64,000 nucleotides of DNA from an uncultured Clostridia bacterium. Lineage in GTDB: Bacteria; Bacillota; Clostridia; Oscillospirales; Acutalibacteraceae. Numbering within the stretch: position 1 is the first letter of the stretch; each line of letters opens with the position of its first letter. A model generated the notes under the pieces. That model was given only the letters and a program-made list of their open reading frames with translations. It had not been told where the DNA came from and did no database searches. The DNA is taken from the NCBI GenBank assembly GCA_947630285.1, contig CANRHD010000004.1:1-64000 (forward strand). The letters are read 5' to 3'. The translations under genes and the position numbers were made by a program. Below are positions 25,409-34,052 of the stretch, piece by piece.

Positions 25409-26392
25409 TCATCTGCTGCGGTGAACCAAATAGAAGCCAAGCAACCTTGACATTCCGAAATATCCCGAAATACGGTAAACCTTTCCGCCGAGCTTTACCT
25501 TTGAATTCAAGTCATATTTAAGTAAATATTCTTTGCAGATGGGCTTTAATCTGTTATGAAGCTCCCTGCGCTGTTTTCCGCTTAATTTTGTATAACCGAT
25601 TAAAGAAATACAAATCAAGGTTTGATACATAATATAGCTTATCAGCGCCTCTTTGGTTTTAGGCTTGCACGACCCGACAAGAGCCAGAGAGTCCTCAATT
25701 ATCAGACAAAGATCTTGCAGATGCTTATAGTCAACGGTAGCCGTGATAGAGCCCTCACGCCCTTTTCTGTAAATGTAAAAATTCTCCGTTAAAAAAGACC
25801 AGGTCGGCTCATGGACAAAAATCCGTATGCCCCACTCAATGTCCTCAGATTTCAGTCCCTTTTTAAACAGAAGACCGTTTTCCAAAAGAAAAGCCCGGCG
25901 CACGCTCATGGTACAGCCGCTTATATGTAATTTTCCGTCAAGCACCAAATTGTAGAGCGTTTGAGACGGGTCAAGGCCCTTGTAATCGGAAAAATATCTG
26001 TGATTGCTTTCCTTAACGGTATCGCCCCGTAAAATCTTGCACCCGTATGCAATTATATCCGAATGTTCGGTATTTGCCTTTTCCGCAATAAGCGACAAGG
26101 CGTGCGTATCGTCCCAGTAATCGTCGCTGTCAATAAAAATTATATAGTCGCCCTTGGCCTTTAAAAGGCCCGTGTTTCTTGCGTCGGATAAACCGCCGTT
26201 TTCCTTGTGAATTACAGTAACCCTGTTATCTTTTTTCGCAAATTCGTCACAAATTCCGACAGAACCGTCCGAGGAGCCGTCGTCAACCAAAATCAGCTCA
26301 TAATCGTTAAAATCCTGCGCTAAAACGCTGTCAACGCATTGACGCAGATAATTTTCTACATTATATACGGGAATGATTATACTAAAAAGCAT
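25409..26392 (-). CDS. Glycosyltransferase family 2
   Basis: 327 residues with the GT2 GT-A fold: FSIIIPVYNVENYLRQCVDS at the N-terminus, ELILVDDGSSDGS at about 33 (nucleotide-sugar binding), RNTGLLKAKGDYIIFIDSDD near 72-95 (DxD metal site) and a later SEDIEWGIRI acceptor motif (the ED base) near 180. It transfers a sugar by inversion onto a growing lipid-linked oligosaccharide. The C-terminal ~100 residues are helical and less conserved. Neighbours are the TupA-like protein upstream and a GT-B enzyme 22 bases downstream. Confidence 0.9.
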   Translation of the reverse strand: MLFSIIIPVYNVENYLRQCVDSVLAQDFNDYELILVDDGSSDGSVGICDEFAKKDNRVTVIHKENGGLSDARNTGLLKAKGDYIIFIDSDDYWDDTHALSLIAEKANTEHSDIIAYGCKILRGDTVKESNHRYFSDYKGLDPSQTLYNLVLDGKLHISGCTMSVRRAFLLENGLLFKKGLKSEDIEWGIRIFVHEPTWSFLTENFYIYRKGREGSITATVDYKHLQDLCLIIEDSLALVGSCKPKTKEALISYIMYQTLICISLIGYTKLSGKQRRELHNRLKPICKEYLLKYDLNSKVKLGGKVYRISGYFGMSRLLGFYLVHRSR

Positions 26393-26442
26393 ATGCCGTT
26401 CCTGCCTCCTGTGTTTTAATACGGTAATTTACCGCAAGGGAT

Positions 26443-27429
26443 TTATTTTGTTTCCCGTACAATTTTCGGGCTGTTGAGGTCAATCCAATCCGCCATTTTC
26501 AAATCCCACTCTTCCGGGGTGATCTGCTGGCAACAGCCGCCGTGATAAAAGGTAATCTCACCGAAATAAATGCGGCCGTCAAGGTTATACAGATCTACCC
26601 TGCACATCGGAAACGGCTGGGAAAGCTTTTCGGCAATCTCGATCATGCGTTCAAAATTTTCGGGCTTGTCAACATGGCCGCTGTAGTTGTCCCTGCCCCA
26701 ACGCACGGGTAAAAGGTTAAAGTCCATATCGTAAATATTTCTCGGGTACACATGCTGATGGCGGCCTCGGTCGTCCATTACGCCGATATCCATCATCAAT
26801 ATCTTAGGCTTGCCGTCAAAGCAGAAAAAACGATAGTCGGAGGGAAGCTTGCCCGACTTATCACGAATAATTTTCTCCGCTACTATCTTAGGCGGAATGT
26901 TTTTGTAATTCCATTCACGGGAAATAAGATAATACTTTGAGTGCAGACCCTCGGTAAGCTTGCGCCTCGCTTCTTTTTCGTTAAAATCCCGAGCCTGCGC
27001 CGGGTTATAAAATACATGGCCGCCCGAGCCGTTGTTGCACTTTAATATAACAGGCTCTTTAAATGCGGAAAAGTCGATGCTTTCGGCGTTGTCATATACG
27101 CCCACCTGCGGTATAAGTATATCGCCGTAACCGCATTGCTCAACATATTCACGAGCCAAATGCTTGTCCGAACATTTTGTTAAAAGCGGATTGCGGTTAT
27201 TTATCTTGAGCCACCACATTTTTTCGTTAAACAATCGGGGTTCGTCAAGATTGAGCTTTTTTCCCGTATAGGTTTTATAAAACCATTTGGCATAGGCTTC
27301 ATCGGGAAGTACTGACATTGCACGGATAATTATACCCCTGACGGCAATAAAGCCCTTTCTGGCAACCGGATTGGCGTCGCTCCATTCGGTCATTTTATCC
27401 TTGATTTTATAAAGAATTGACGAGCCCAT
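26443..27429 (-). CDS. TupA-like ATP-grasp polysaccharide biosynthesis protein
   Basis: 328 residues. PRLFNEKMWWLKINNRNPLLTKCSDKHLAREYV (about 64-96) and VILKCNNGSGGHVFY (about 126, ATP-binding loop) plus ITFYHGGCCQQITPEEWD near 297 match the TupA ATP-grasp family. TupA itself is involved in teichuronopeptide synthesis; ATP-grasp ligases join an activated carboxylate to an amine. With the upstream UDP-sugar dehydrogenase making uronic-acid carboxyls, amidation of uronate by an amino compound is a reasonable inference. The ATG overlaps the epimerase stop by one base (TAATG), so translation is coupled. Confidence 0.8.
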   Translation of the reverse strand: MGSSILYKIKDKMTEWSDANPVARKGFIAVRGIIIRAMSVLPDEAYAKWFYKTYTGKKLNLDEPRLFNEKMWWLKINNRNPLLTKCSDKHLAREYVEQCGYGDILIPQVGVYDNAESIDFSAFKEPVILKCNNGSGGHVFYNPAQARDFNEKEARRKLTEGLHSKYYLISREWNYKNIPPKIVAEKIIRDKSGKLPSDYRFFCFDGKPKILMMDIGVMDDRGRHQHVYPRNIYDMDFNLLPVRWGRDNYSGHVDKPENFERMIEIAEKLSQPFPMCRVDLYNLDGRIYFGEITFYHGGCCQQITPEEWDLKMADWIDLNSPKIVRETK

Positions 27430-28403
27430 TATAAATTCTCCTTATACCATTCAATGGCTAATTTTATACCGTCCTGAAAGCTGTAATCGGGGTTATAGCC
27501 CAACAGCCTTTTCGCCTTGGAAATATCGGCGTTTGAATGTTTAATATCGCCCTTGCGGTCGGGTCCGAAATTCGGCTCAACCGAAATTCTGAGAGCGTCG
27601 GTAAGCCCGTAGTAAATATCAATAAGATATTCTCTGCCGCCGTATGCGATATTAAACGCCTGCCCTGCCGCCTCGTGCGGAGCAAGGCACGCTTTAAGGT
27701 TTGCCTCGATAACATTCTCAATGTATGTAAAATCACGGCTCTGCCTGCCGTCTCCGTTTATGGTAGGCGTTTCTCCGTTTAAAAGCTGTTTTAAAAATTT
27801 CGGTATTACTGCGGCATAGGCGCCGTCCGGGTCCTGCCTCCTGCCGAAAACATTAAAATACCTGAGCCCGTAAGTGTCAAGGCCGTAGTGCATGGTGTAT
27901 TGCTTTGCCCACTCCTCGTCACAGCGTTTTGTAAGCGCATAGGGAGAGAGCAAATTACCCTCCCTGCCCTCTGTCTTGGGAAGATTGGGTTCATCGCCGT
28001 AAACAGAAGAGCTGGAAGCGTAAACAAACTTTTTAACCTTGTTTTGACGGGCCGCCTCAAGCATATTAAGGGTTCCGTCTATGTTGTTTTTGCAGTAAAA
28101 CAACGGCATTTCAATAGAACGGGGCACGCTGCCCCACGCCGCCTGATTAAGAACATAGTCCACGCCCTCGCAGGCCTTCATACAGGTGTAAAAATCTTTT
28201 ATATCGCCCTTAATAAAAGTATATTTGGGGTTATCGGCAAACAAATCGACATTTGCCTGCTTACCCGTTGAAAGGTCGTCAAGGGCCCTGACATTACAGC
28301 CTTTTGCGAGTATTGCCTCACAGAGATTTGAGCCGATAAAACCGGCCGCTCCCGTTACGAGAAAGGTTGTGCTTTCAGGAAAATGTAAATCTTTGTATCC
28401 CAT
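27429..28403 (-). CDS. UDP-hexosamine/uronate 4-epimerase (SDR family)
   Basis: 324 residues of the extended SDR fold: NAD-binding TGAAGFIGSNLCEAIL at about 17, catalytic Ser-Ser-Ser (YASSSSVYGDEPNLPKTE) near 126-140 and the YALTKRCDE Tyr-x3-Lys motif near 152. Overall it resembles WbpP/TviC, which interconvert UDP-GlcNAc(A) and UDP-GalNAc(A). The dehydrogenase gene directly upstream makes that pairing likely. Substrate cannot be settled by motif alone. It lies in the middle of the polysaccharide operon. Confidence 0.85.
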   Translation of the reverse strand: MGYKDLHFPESTTFLVTGAAGFIGSNLCEAILAKGCNVRALDDLSTGKQANVDLFADNPKYTFIKGDIKDFYTCMKACEGVDYVLNQAAWGSVPRSIEMPLFYCKNNIDGTLNMLEAARQNKVKKFVYASSSSVYGDEPNLPKTEGREGNLLSPYALTKRCDEEWAKQYTMHYGLDTYGLRYFNVFGRRQDPDGAYAAVIPKFLKQLLNGETPTINGDGRQSRDFTYIENVIEANLKACLAPHEAAGQAFNIAYGGREYLIDIYYGLTDALRISVEPNFGPDRKGDIKHSNADISKAKRLLGYNPDYSFQDGIKLAIEWYKENL

Positions 28404-28425
28404 TGGTTATACCTCGATAACTAAA

Positions 28426-29745
28426 TTATAATCTCCAGTAATTGTATCCGGCGCTCTCATAAGCCTTGCGGTCAAGAAGCCCCTTAATGTCAATAAGCAC
28501 CTTTTTGCCGTTATCCGTTTTCTTAAACATTGCGTCAAAATCGGCGGCGGTTAAAGACTTAAAGCTGTCGTGAGCCACAGCGAGAATTATTGCGTCGCAG
28601 TCGGTAATATCGTCTATTGAGACAAATTCAACCCCGTAAAGGCGCTTTGCCTCGTCCCTGTCGGCTGTCGGGTCGGTTATAACGGGGGTTATGCCGTACT
28701 CGTTAAGTTCTTTTACTATGTCAATAATCTTTGTATTCCTTGTGTCGGGGCAATTTTCCTTAAAGGTAAAGCCGAGCACGGCTACCTTTGCATTCTTTAT
28801 TGAAATATCGGACTGAATCATATTTTTGACGGTACATTCGGCTACATATTTGCCCATATCGTCATTAATACGCCTGCCCGATAAAATTATCTGGCTGTGA
28901 TAGCCCATCTGCTCGGCCTTGTATGTCAGATAATAAGGGTCAACGCCTATGCAATGGCCTCCGACAAGACCGGGGTAGAAGTTCAGGAAATTCCACTTGG
29001 TTGCGGCGGCTTTAAGCACCGACCGGGTGTCAATTCCCATTTTATTAAAGATTATGGAAAGCTCGTTCATAAATGCGATGTTTATATCTCTCTGGCTGTT
29101 TTCGATAACCTTTGCCGCCTCCGCAACCTTAATGCTTTCGGCACGGTGTACCCCTGCCTCAACTACAAGCTCGTAAACGCTTGCAACCTCTTCGAGAGTT
29201 TCCCCGTCCATACCGCTTACAATTTTTGTAATTGTTTCAAGCCTGTGAACCTTATCGCCGGGATTAATGCGCTCGGGACTGTAGCCCACTTTAAAATCAA
29301 CACCGCATTTGAGCCCCGATTCCCGTTCGAGAATAGGCACACAAATATCCTCCGTTACGCCGGGATAAACGGTGCTTTCATATACGACGATAGAGCCTTT
29401 AGTAAGGTTACGGCCGACTATCTCCGACGCACCCTCAACCGGAGTTAAATCGGGAGTGTGATCCTCGTTTACCGGTGTGGGAACGGCGACTATATGAAAT
29501 TTTGCGGTTTTAAGCTTAGTTTCGTCTGCGGTAAATTCGACACTGCACGACCTTATAGCTTCGTCGCCGACCTCGTTGGTGGGGTCAACGCCGCTTTTAT
29601 AAAGCTTAATTTTGTTCTCGTTTAAGTCAAAGCCGACAACCTTAACCTTTTTTGAAAAGGCAACCGCAATCGGCATACCGACATATCCGAGACCTACAAG
29701 AGAAATTTTTTCTTCGCCTTTTAAAATCTTTTCGTAGAGTGACAC
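28426..29745 (-). CDS. UDP-N-acetyl-hexosamine 6-dehydrogenase (WbpO/TviB-like)
   Basis: 439 residues. N-terminal NAD site ISLVGLGYVGMPIAVAFSKK at 14; substrate/catalytic segments VYESTVYPGVTEDICVPILE near 120 and NFYPGLVGGHCIGVDPYYLTYKA near 253 with the catalytic Cys in GGHCIGVDP; C-terminal domain with LGFTFKENCPDTRNTK. These identify UDP-sugar dehydrogenases of the WbpO/TviB/WbpA group, which oxidise UDP-GlcNAc or UDP-GalNAc to the uronic acid with two NAD. With the epimerase it would supply a HexNAcA unit, giving the polymer acidic sugars. Confidence 0.88.
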   Translation of the reverse strand: MSLYEKILKGEEKISLVGLGYVGMPIAVAFSKKVKVVGFDLNENKIKLYKSGVDPTNEVGDEAIRSCSVEFTADETKLKTAKFHIVAVPTPVNEDHTPDLTPVEGASEIVGRNLTKGSIVVYESTVYPGVTEDICVPILERESGLKCGVDFKVGYSPERINPGDKVHRLETITKIVSGMDGETLEEVASVYELVVEAGVHRAESIKVAEAAKVIENSQRDINIAFMNELSIIFNKMGIDTRSVLKAAATKWNFLNFYPGLVGGHCIGVDPYYLTYKAEQMGYHSQIILSGRRINDDMGKYVAECTVKNMIQSDISIKNAKVAVLGFTFKENCPDTRNTKIIDIVKELNEYGITPVITDPTADRDEAKRLYGVEFVSIDDITDCDAIILAVAHDSFKSLTAADFDAMFKKTDNGKKVLIDIKGLLDRKAYESAGYNYWRL

Positions 29746-29750
29746 AATAA

Positions 29751-30857
29751 TTAACTCCTTATTTTAAGATATTTGCACATATCCTCATTTACTATGTTTA
29801 CATCAAATCTTTCCCTGCAATACTCTGCGCCGGCAGCTCCCATTTTTTCGATAAGCTCGGGAGCTTTTATAAACTCAATCATCTTGTCGGCTATGGCGTC
29901 GGAGTTCTTAACGGGAACCAAAAATCCCGTTTTACCGTCAATGACGGTTTCACGGCAGCCCGGAGCGTCTGTTACGATTACCGCCCGTCCCATAGACATA
30001 GCCTCCAGCACGGTCCTCGGCGTACCCTCACTGTAAGACGGCAAAACGAACACGGAACATTGTTTGTAGTATTCAACAACATTATCGGTTTCGCCGAAGT
30101 GTTCTATTATTCCGTTGTCTGTATATTTTCGCAAATCGTCACTATTTAAAGAATCCTGTATATTCTCGCAGGCGCCCAACAGCATAAACCTGACGGACGG
30201 GTACAGAGCCTTAACCTTTTCGCAGGCCGCAAGGTATTCCCTTATGCCCTTTGAATACATAATGCGTGAGAGCATAAAAAATGTAAGCCTTTCTGGATAC
30301 GGCGCAACGGCAAATTTTTCGGTATTTACACCCGAACCGCTGACCAAACGGCATTTTTTCTCATCAACAAGACGGCTGTTTACAAACTGCGCCCTGTCGT
30401 CGCCGTTTTGGAATATGACGGTATCCGCACATTTAAACGCCCTGCGGTAAAGTAAGGACATAATTTTTCTTATCAGCTTTGCCTTAGCGGTTTGCGAAGT
30501 GAAGGCGTAGCCTGCGCCGGTCACCATTGCCGCAACATGAGGCACGCCGGCTTTTTTTGCGGCTATAGAGCCGTAAATAACGGGCTTTGAGGTGTACCCC
30601 AGCGTTACATCGGGCTTTTCCTTTTTAAGCAGTTCGTAGAGAGCCTTTTGGTATTTTAAATCGGCAAAAGGATTTACGCCGTTTTTATTCATGGGGATTT
30701 CCACGAATTTTGCACCCAACGCCTCGATTTTCTCAACATTTTCGCTGTTTGGCCCGGTAACCGTTACCTCATAACCGCAGGAGATAATTTTTTTTATTAA
30801 ATCGCCCCTGAAATTATATACGGTACGGTTTTTGGGAGAAATTAAAACAAACTTCAT
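29751..30857 (-). CDS. GT4 glycosyltransferase, PglA/CapM-like
   Basis: 368 residues, GT-B fold. The start MKFVLISPKNRTVYNFRGDLI, the TLGYTSKPVIYGSIAAKKAGVPHVAAMVTGAGYAF block near 82-118, MLSRIMYSKGIREYL near 199 and the E-x7-E donor site in FVLPSYSEGTPRTVLEAMSMG near 277 resemble PglA/CapM enzymes that transfer GalNAc or a related HexNAc early in repeat-unit assembly. It is the first gene of the polysaccharide transcript, 87 bases from the promoter -10. No initiating phosphoglycosyl transferase is seen in the locus, so that function must be encoded elsewhere. Confidence 0.82.
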   Translation of the reverse strand: MKFVLISPKNRTVYNFRGDLIKKIISCGYEVTVTGPNSENVEKIEALGAKFVEIPMNKNGVNPFADLKYQKALYELLKKEKPDVTLGYTSKPVIYGSIAAKKAGVPHVAAMVTGAGYAFTSQTAKAKLIRKIMSLLYRRAFKCADTVIFQNGDDRAQFVNSRLVDEKKCRLVSGSGVNTEKFAVAPYPERLTFFMLSRIMYSKGIREYLAACEKVKALYPSVRFMLLGACENIQDSLNSDDLRKYTDNGIIEHFGETDNVVEYYKQCSVFVLPSYSEGTPRTVLEAMSMGRAVIVTDAPGCRETVIDGKTGFLVPVKNSDAIADKMIEFIKAPELIEKMGAAGAEYCRERFDVNIVNEDMCKYLKIRS

Positions 30858-30943
30858 ATATTTTTACCTTTATGATGTATTTTATTAACTTTAGTCAGTT
30901 TAAAAGCTTTACAACGCATAAATGCAAAATTATATACTTTATT

Positions 30944-30972
30944 ATTTTACTATTACGGCAGATAAAAGTCAA
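30944..30972 (-). promoter_or_regulatory. Promoter of the main polysaccharide transcript
   Basis: Minus strand TTGACT (30967-30972), 17-base spacer, TAAAAT (30944-30949), placed upstream of the PglA-like gene. Its sequence from -35 to -10 is nearly that of the second promoter at 24063-24092. Confidence 0.55.
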
Positions 30973-31036
30973 CACAAAAAAACTTTAAAATGTGCGTAGG
31001 ATTTTAAACGGTAAATTGTTAAAAAAGCAAAAATAA

Positions 31037-31067
31037 AATCGGATAAAGTCCGTTTCTTTATCCGATT
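31037..31067 (-). terminator. Terminator behind the VOC gene
   Basis: A 12-bp perfect stem AATCGGATAAAG / CTTTATCCGATT with a 7-base loop and flanking A/T runs separates the VOC/oxidoreductase transcript from the polysaccharide locus. Confidence 0.75.
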
Positions 31068-31116
31068 AAAAGCTAATTATTTGAAATTACAAATGATTAT
31101 AACCGTAAAGCCATAG

Positions 31117-31605
31117 TCATTTTACAAGCTGAAAGGAGTTTTCGGTATATTGCATTATCTCAATTTTATTGCCGTCGGGGTCGTGTATCCACATTTGATA
31201 AGTTTTATCGGGACCGAATGAAATTTCGCTGTCGATTTTTACGCCCTTTTCAATAAGCTCACTCCTAAAAGCATATATGTCATCGACAATCAGCGCAAAA
31301 TGCTGATAGTTATTATGGAAAAAAGCAGGTCTGTTCATCACAAAGGCCCCCAACTGGTCAAACAGCTCGATAAACACGCCTGCGCCTGTCTCCATATATG
31401 TAAGCCAAGTATTGTTGCCTCTTTTTTCAAGGAATTTATAAGCTATACCGGGCAGTTTCACGCCGGATTTTTTTACTATTGAGATAAAGTCATAATATTT
31501 AAGGCTGAATTTTTCCTTTAAACCGAGGGCGTCCCTGTAAAACTCAACGGATTTCTTCTGATTTTTGCAATTAAATGCCAAGTGGCCGAATTGTTTTATC
31601 ATCAT
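31117..31605 (-). CDS. VOC family (glyoxalase/dioxygenase-fold) protein
   Basis: 162 residues from ATG 31605, chosen because AGGGG lies just before it and the reading frame before that overlaps the upstream gene. The single-copy VOC pattern is visible: IKQFGHLAFNCKNQKKSVEFYRDALGLKEKFS at the start (metal His) and HFALIVDDIYAFRSEL near 104, then DPDGNKIEIMQYTE near 147 (metal Glu). VOC proteins bind a divalent metal and act on small molecules (isomerases, lyases, dioxygenases). Spacing of one base behind the Gfo/Idh gene indicates an operon with it; substrate unknown. Confidence 0.8.
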   Translation of the reverse strand: MMIKQFGHLAFNCKNQKKSVEFYRDALGLKEKFSLKYYDFISIVKKSGVKLPGIAYKFLEKRGNNTWLTYMETGAGVFIELFDQLGAFVMNRPAFFHNNYQHFALIVDDIYAFRSELIEKGVKIDSEISFGPDKTYQMWIHDPDGNKIEIMQYTENSFQLVK

Positions 31606-31606
31606 T

Positions 31607-32572
31607 TTATCCCCTGCCCTTTTCAAACGGATAAACCAAATTCATCTGCCGCCTGCATTCGTCCATTATTTTCATACATTCAAGCGTATTGTTTAAAGGC
31701 ACATAATCGGATTGCGTTTTTCCCTGCCTTATTTCCTCTGCCGCCCGTGAAAACTCGGTCAGATAATCGGTTTTTCCCTTAAACACCTCGTTTTTGGCGT
31801 TTGTTTTAAGCCGTGCCAACGAACCCATATGGAACATAGGAACGGTTATTTTTCCGTTTTCGCCCGTAATAACGCATTTTTCGTCAAGGCGGTTAAAATC
31901 GGATTTTATAAAACATTCAAAGCCGTCATATTCCAAAGTTATTCTGTCGCTGACATCAATACCGTTTTTAATTTCTCCGACGCATTTTATTCCCTTGGGA
32001 TACCCAAAAAGATTGTAGCAGTAAGTTATGGGGTAAACCGCAATGTCAAGCAGAGCTCCGCCTGCGGTATCGGGGTTAAATACCCTTGATTTCTTATCCA
32101 TAAACATACCCGGTATGCAAAAGCTTAACTGCGCTTTTTTAATTTTACCCAATTCGCCGCCGTCAATCCACTTTTTCACGGTGAGCGCAACATCGGAAAA
32201 CCATGTCCACATAGCCTCGCACAGGTAAGTTTTGTTACTCTGCGAGGCCTCAATCATTTTATTAACCTCCTCACAGCTTACGCCGAGAGATTTCTCGCAC
32301 AGGACGCTTTTATGCTTCTCCAGCGCCTTAACCGTGTATTCAAGGTGAAAGGTGTGCGGCGTGGCAACATATACGGCGTCAAAATCGGAATTTAGCGCTA
32401 CTTCAAAGCTTTCATAAGCTACGGCCGCATGCTTAAGTGCAAAGGCTTTTGCCTTATCGAACCGTCTGCTGTAAACGCCGGAAATTTGATGCTCGCCCTT
32501 TTCAATGCTCCTTGCCGTCTGCGCCGCAATGTTTCCGCATCCGACATAGAGCCATTTAAACTTATTTTCCAT
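31607..32572 (-). CDS. Gfo/Idh/MocA family oxidoreductase
   Basis: 321 residues. The N-terminal dinucleotide-binding fold WLYVGCGNIAAQTARSI begins at 9 (GxGxIA), AVYVATPHTFHLEYTVKALEKHKSVLCEKSL near 66-96 contains the EK(P/S) catalytic lysine motif, and GGALLDIAVYPITYCYNLFG near 174 has the family's Asp-x3-Tyr/His-type active-site segment. Such enzymes oxidise or reduce sugars, inositols or related compounds with NAD(P). Coupled to the VOC gene downstream, which hints at shared sugar or small-molecule metabolism. Confidence 0.85.
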   Translation of the reverse strand: MENKFKWLYVGCGNIAAQTARSIEKGEHQISGVYSRRFDKAKAFALKHAAVAYESFEVALNSDFDAVYVATPHTFHLEYTVKALEKHKSVLCEKSLGVSCEEVNKMIEASQSNKTYLCEAMWTWFSDVALTVKKWIDGGELGKIKKAQLSFCIPGMFMDKKSRVFNPDTAGGALLDIAVYPITYCYNLFGYPKGIKCVGEIKNGIDVSDRITLEYDGFECFIKSDFNRLDEKCVITGENGKITVPMFHMGSLARLKTNAKNEVFKGKTDYLTEFSRAAEEIRQGKTQSDYVPLNNTLECMKIMDECRRQMNLVYPFEKGRG

Positions 32573-32600
32573 ATACTGCCCCTATTAATATTTTTATGAT

Positions 32601-32792
32601 TTATGCAGGCTTTCTTAAAACGATGTAATTTTCCATAAGGTCAATTTTTTCTATTTCGGCCTCAATTTCGGTTTTTTCGCCCAAAATATTTATAAGGATT
32701 ATCCTGCCGTTTTCCACCCTGACGGCGGCAACATTTTCCTTAATAATCCGCTTATTTGAGCCGTTTAATTCATATACGGTTGAAAGACACAT
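32601..32792 (-). CDS. CooT-family nickel-binding protein
   Basis: 63 residues starting MCLSTVYELNG; the N-terminal Met-Cys-Leu-Ser is the signature of CooT-like small proteins, where the Cys2 thiol binds Ni in a dimer. A second recognisable block is GRIILINILGEKTEIEAEIEKIDLMENYIVL. CooT is named for CO dehydrogenase maturation in Rhodospirillum, but homologues occur widely in Clostridia without it. The next gene downstream on the minus strand of this pair is His-rich, consistent with metal handling. Confidence 0.75.
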   Translation of the reverse strand: MCLSTVYELNGSNKRIIKENVAAVRVENGRIILINILGEKTEIEAEIEKIDLMENYIVLRKPA

Positions 32793-32794
32793 TT

Positions 32795-33040
32795 TTATTC
32801 CCCTTTCATCTGTTTGAGCGCCTGTTCAAGCTTCTCGTTTGCCTTTTCAAAATCGACAACCGCCGCCCTAATATACTCCGAAGCCGCATCGGGCGTATTT
32901 TCGGCTAATTTTTTTAAATCCTCGGCATGATGGCGGTTGTGGCCGAGCATATATTCAAGCAAAGCGAGGGTTTCCTCGGGAGATGCGGCCTTATTGCTGT
33001 GTTCGTGATTGTGTTCGTGAGCGTTAATTTGATTTTCCAT
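32795..33040 (-). CDS. Small His-rich protein, possible metal-handling partner of CooT
   Basis: 81 residues. The N-terminus has a HEHNHEH cluster (residues 8-14) and GHNRHHAEDL follows near 33, giving eight histidines in 40 residues. The rest is amphipathic helix (LEYMLGHNRHH..., AVVDFEKANEKLEQALKQM). It is placed two bases before the CooT gene, with a ribosome site. I cannot name the family with certainty; similar proteins travel with CooT. Binding of nickel or cobalt is inferred from composition. Confidence 0.6.
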   Translation of the reverse strand: MENQINAHEHNHEHSNKAASPEETLALLEYMLGHNRHHAEDLKKLAENTPDAASEYIRAAVVDFEKANEKLEQALKQMKGE

Positions 33041-33054
33041 ATTTATACCTCCGA

Positions 33055-33906
33055 TTAAAATTCTGTTTGAAGTCCGTCGTATGAGACATTAAAGCCCTTT
33101 TCACGAGCCAACTCCACCAAATCGTCGTAAACGGTACCCCCGTTATGCGAAAAATGGTTTACGAAGAAAACCGTTTTACCGTTTGCGCCGCCCTCTTTTA
33201 TGAGCCTTGATTTGACATCACAGCACGCCTTCAGCCCCATATGGTACCCGTAAGCCCCGTCTTTAAGCGTTGAAGTGCAGTCGAGCGAAACGAAGTCGAA
33301 AACTATACCGCTGTTTTTTATATAGTCCCAGGTATCTTCGGGAAAATATCCGCTGTCGTGAGCATAAAGAAGCGATTTATCTTCCTTTTGAATTATGTAA
33401 ATTACGGGGTCAAGCTCCGCCGCATGGCTCGCCCTCATAGGCGTTATCTTGTAGCCGTTAGAAACAAAGCTTTTAAATTTTGTAATATAGTTTATGCTGA
33501 TTGCCTTTTCGTCGTCGCTTACCCTTTCCTTTTTAAAATACGGGCGCATTATTTTGCCGGAATTTCTTGTCAGATAAAGCTCAAGCGGTTTTTTGTCGGC
33601 CGCATTGTCGGGATATACGGCAAAAACGGGCGAACAGCGATAAACCAAATCGAAGGGATAAAAATGATCGTCGTGCCCGTGGGTTATAAGCAAGGTTTTA
33701 ATTTTTCTCAAATCGAGCCCGTAATTTAAAACATGCAAATATGTATCCGCCGGAAAGTCGATAAGCAAATCGTCGTTAATGAGCGTTTGGGAACGGGTTC
33801 TGATATTTTTACCGCCGAGCTTTCTTGCCCTTTCGCAGACATCGCAGCTGCAAAAAAGCGCCGGAGTTCCCTCTGCGGCGGCAGTGCCGAGAAATTTTAT
33901 TTTCAT
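33055..33906 (-). CDS. MBL-fold metallo-hydrolase (PhnP-like)
   Basis: 283 residues. MKIKFLGTAAAEGTPALFCSC opens the fold; TLLITHGHDDHFYPFDL at about 92 is the HxHxDH zinc motif, MRASHAAELDP near 157 supplies another His, AHDSGYF near 179 the Asp, and FFVNHFSHNGG near 246 the final His. FCSCDVCERARK near 18 resembles the Cys motif of PhnP-type phosphodiesterases acting on cyclic phosphates. Substrate is unknown. It has its own promoter upstream and is 14 bases before the His-rich gene, so the MBL, His-rich and CooT genes may share a transcript. Confidence 0.85.
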   Translation of the reverse strand: MKIKFLGTAAAEGTPALFCSCDVCERARKLGGKNIRTRSQTLINDDLLIDFPADTYLHVLNYGLDLRKIKTLLITHGHDDHFYPFDLVYRCSPVFAVYPDNAADKKPLELYLTRNSGKIMRPYFKKERVSDDEKAISINYITKFKSFVSNGYKITPMRASHAAELDPVIYIIQKEDKSLLYAHDSGYFPEDTWDYIKNSGIVFDFVSLDCTSTLKDGAYGYHMGLKACCDVKSRLIKEGGANGKTVFFVNHFSHNGGTVYDDLVELAREKGFNVSYDGLQTEF

Positions 33907-33937
33907 AAGCCCTCACCAAAAAATAATTCTTGATTAT

Positions 33938-33965
33938 ATTATACTTTATTCTTGACAAGTTTCAA
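33938..33965 (-). promoter_or_regulatory. Promoter of the MBL-hydrolase transcript
   Basis: Minus strand TTGAAA (33960-33965), 16-base spacer, TATAAT (33938-33943), 32 bases before the MBL start codon. Confidence 0.5.
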
Positions 33966-34052
33966 CGATAAAAAGAAAAAAATATCAAATATAATTTATT
34001 TTTATACATATTTATGACAGAATAAATATGTAACGAATAACGAGGTGAAAAA

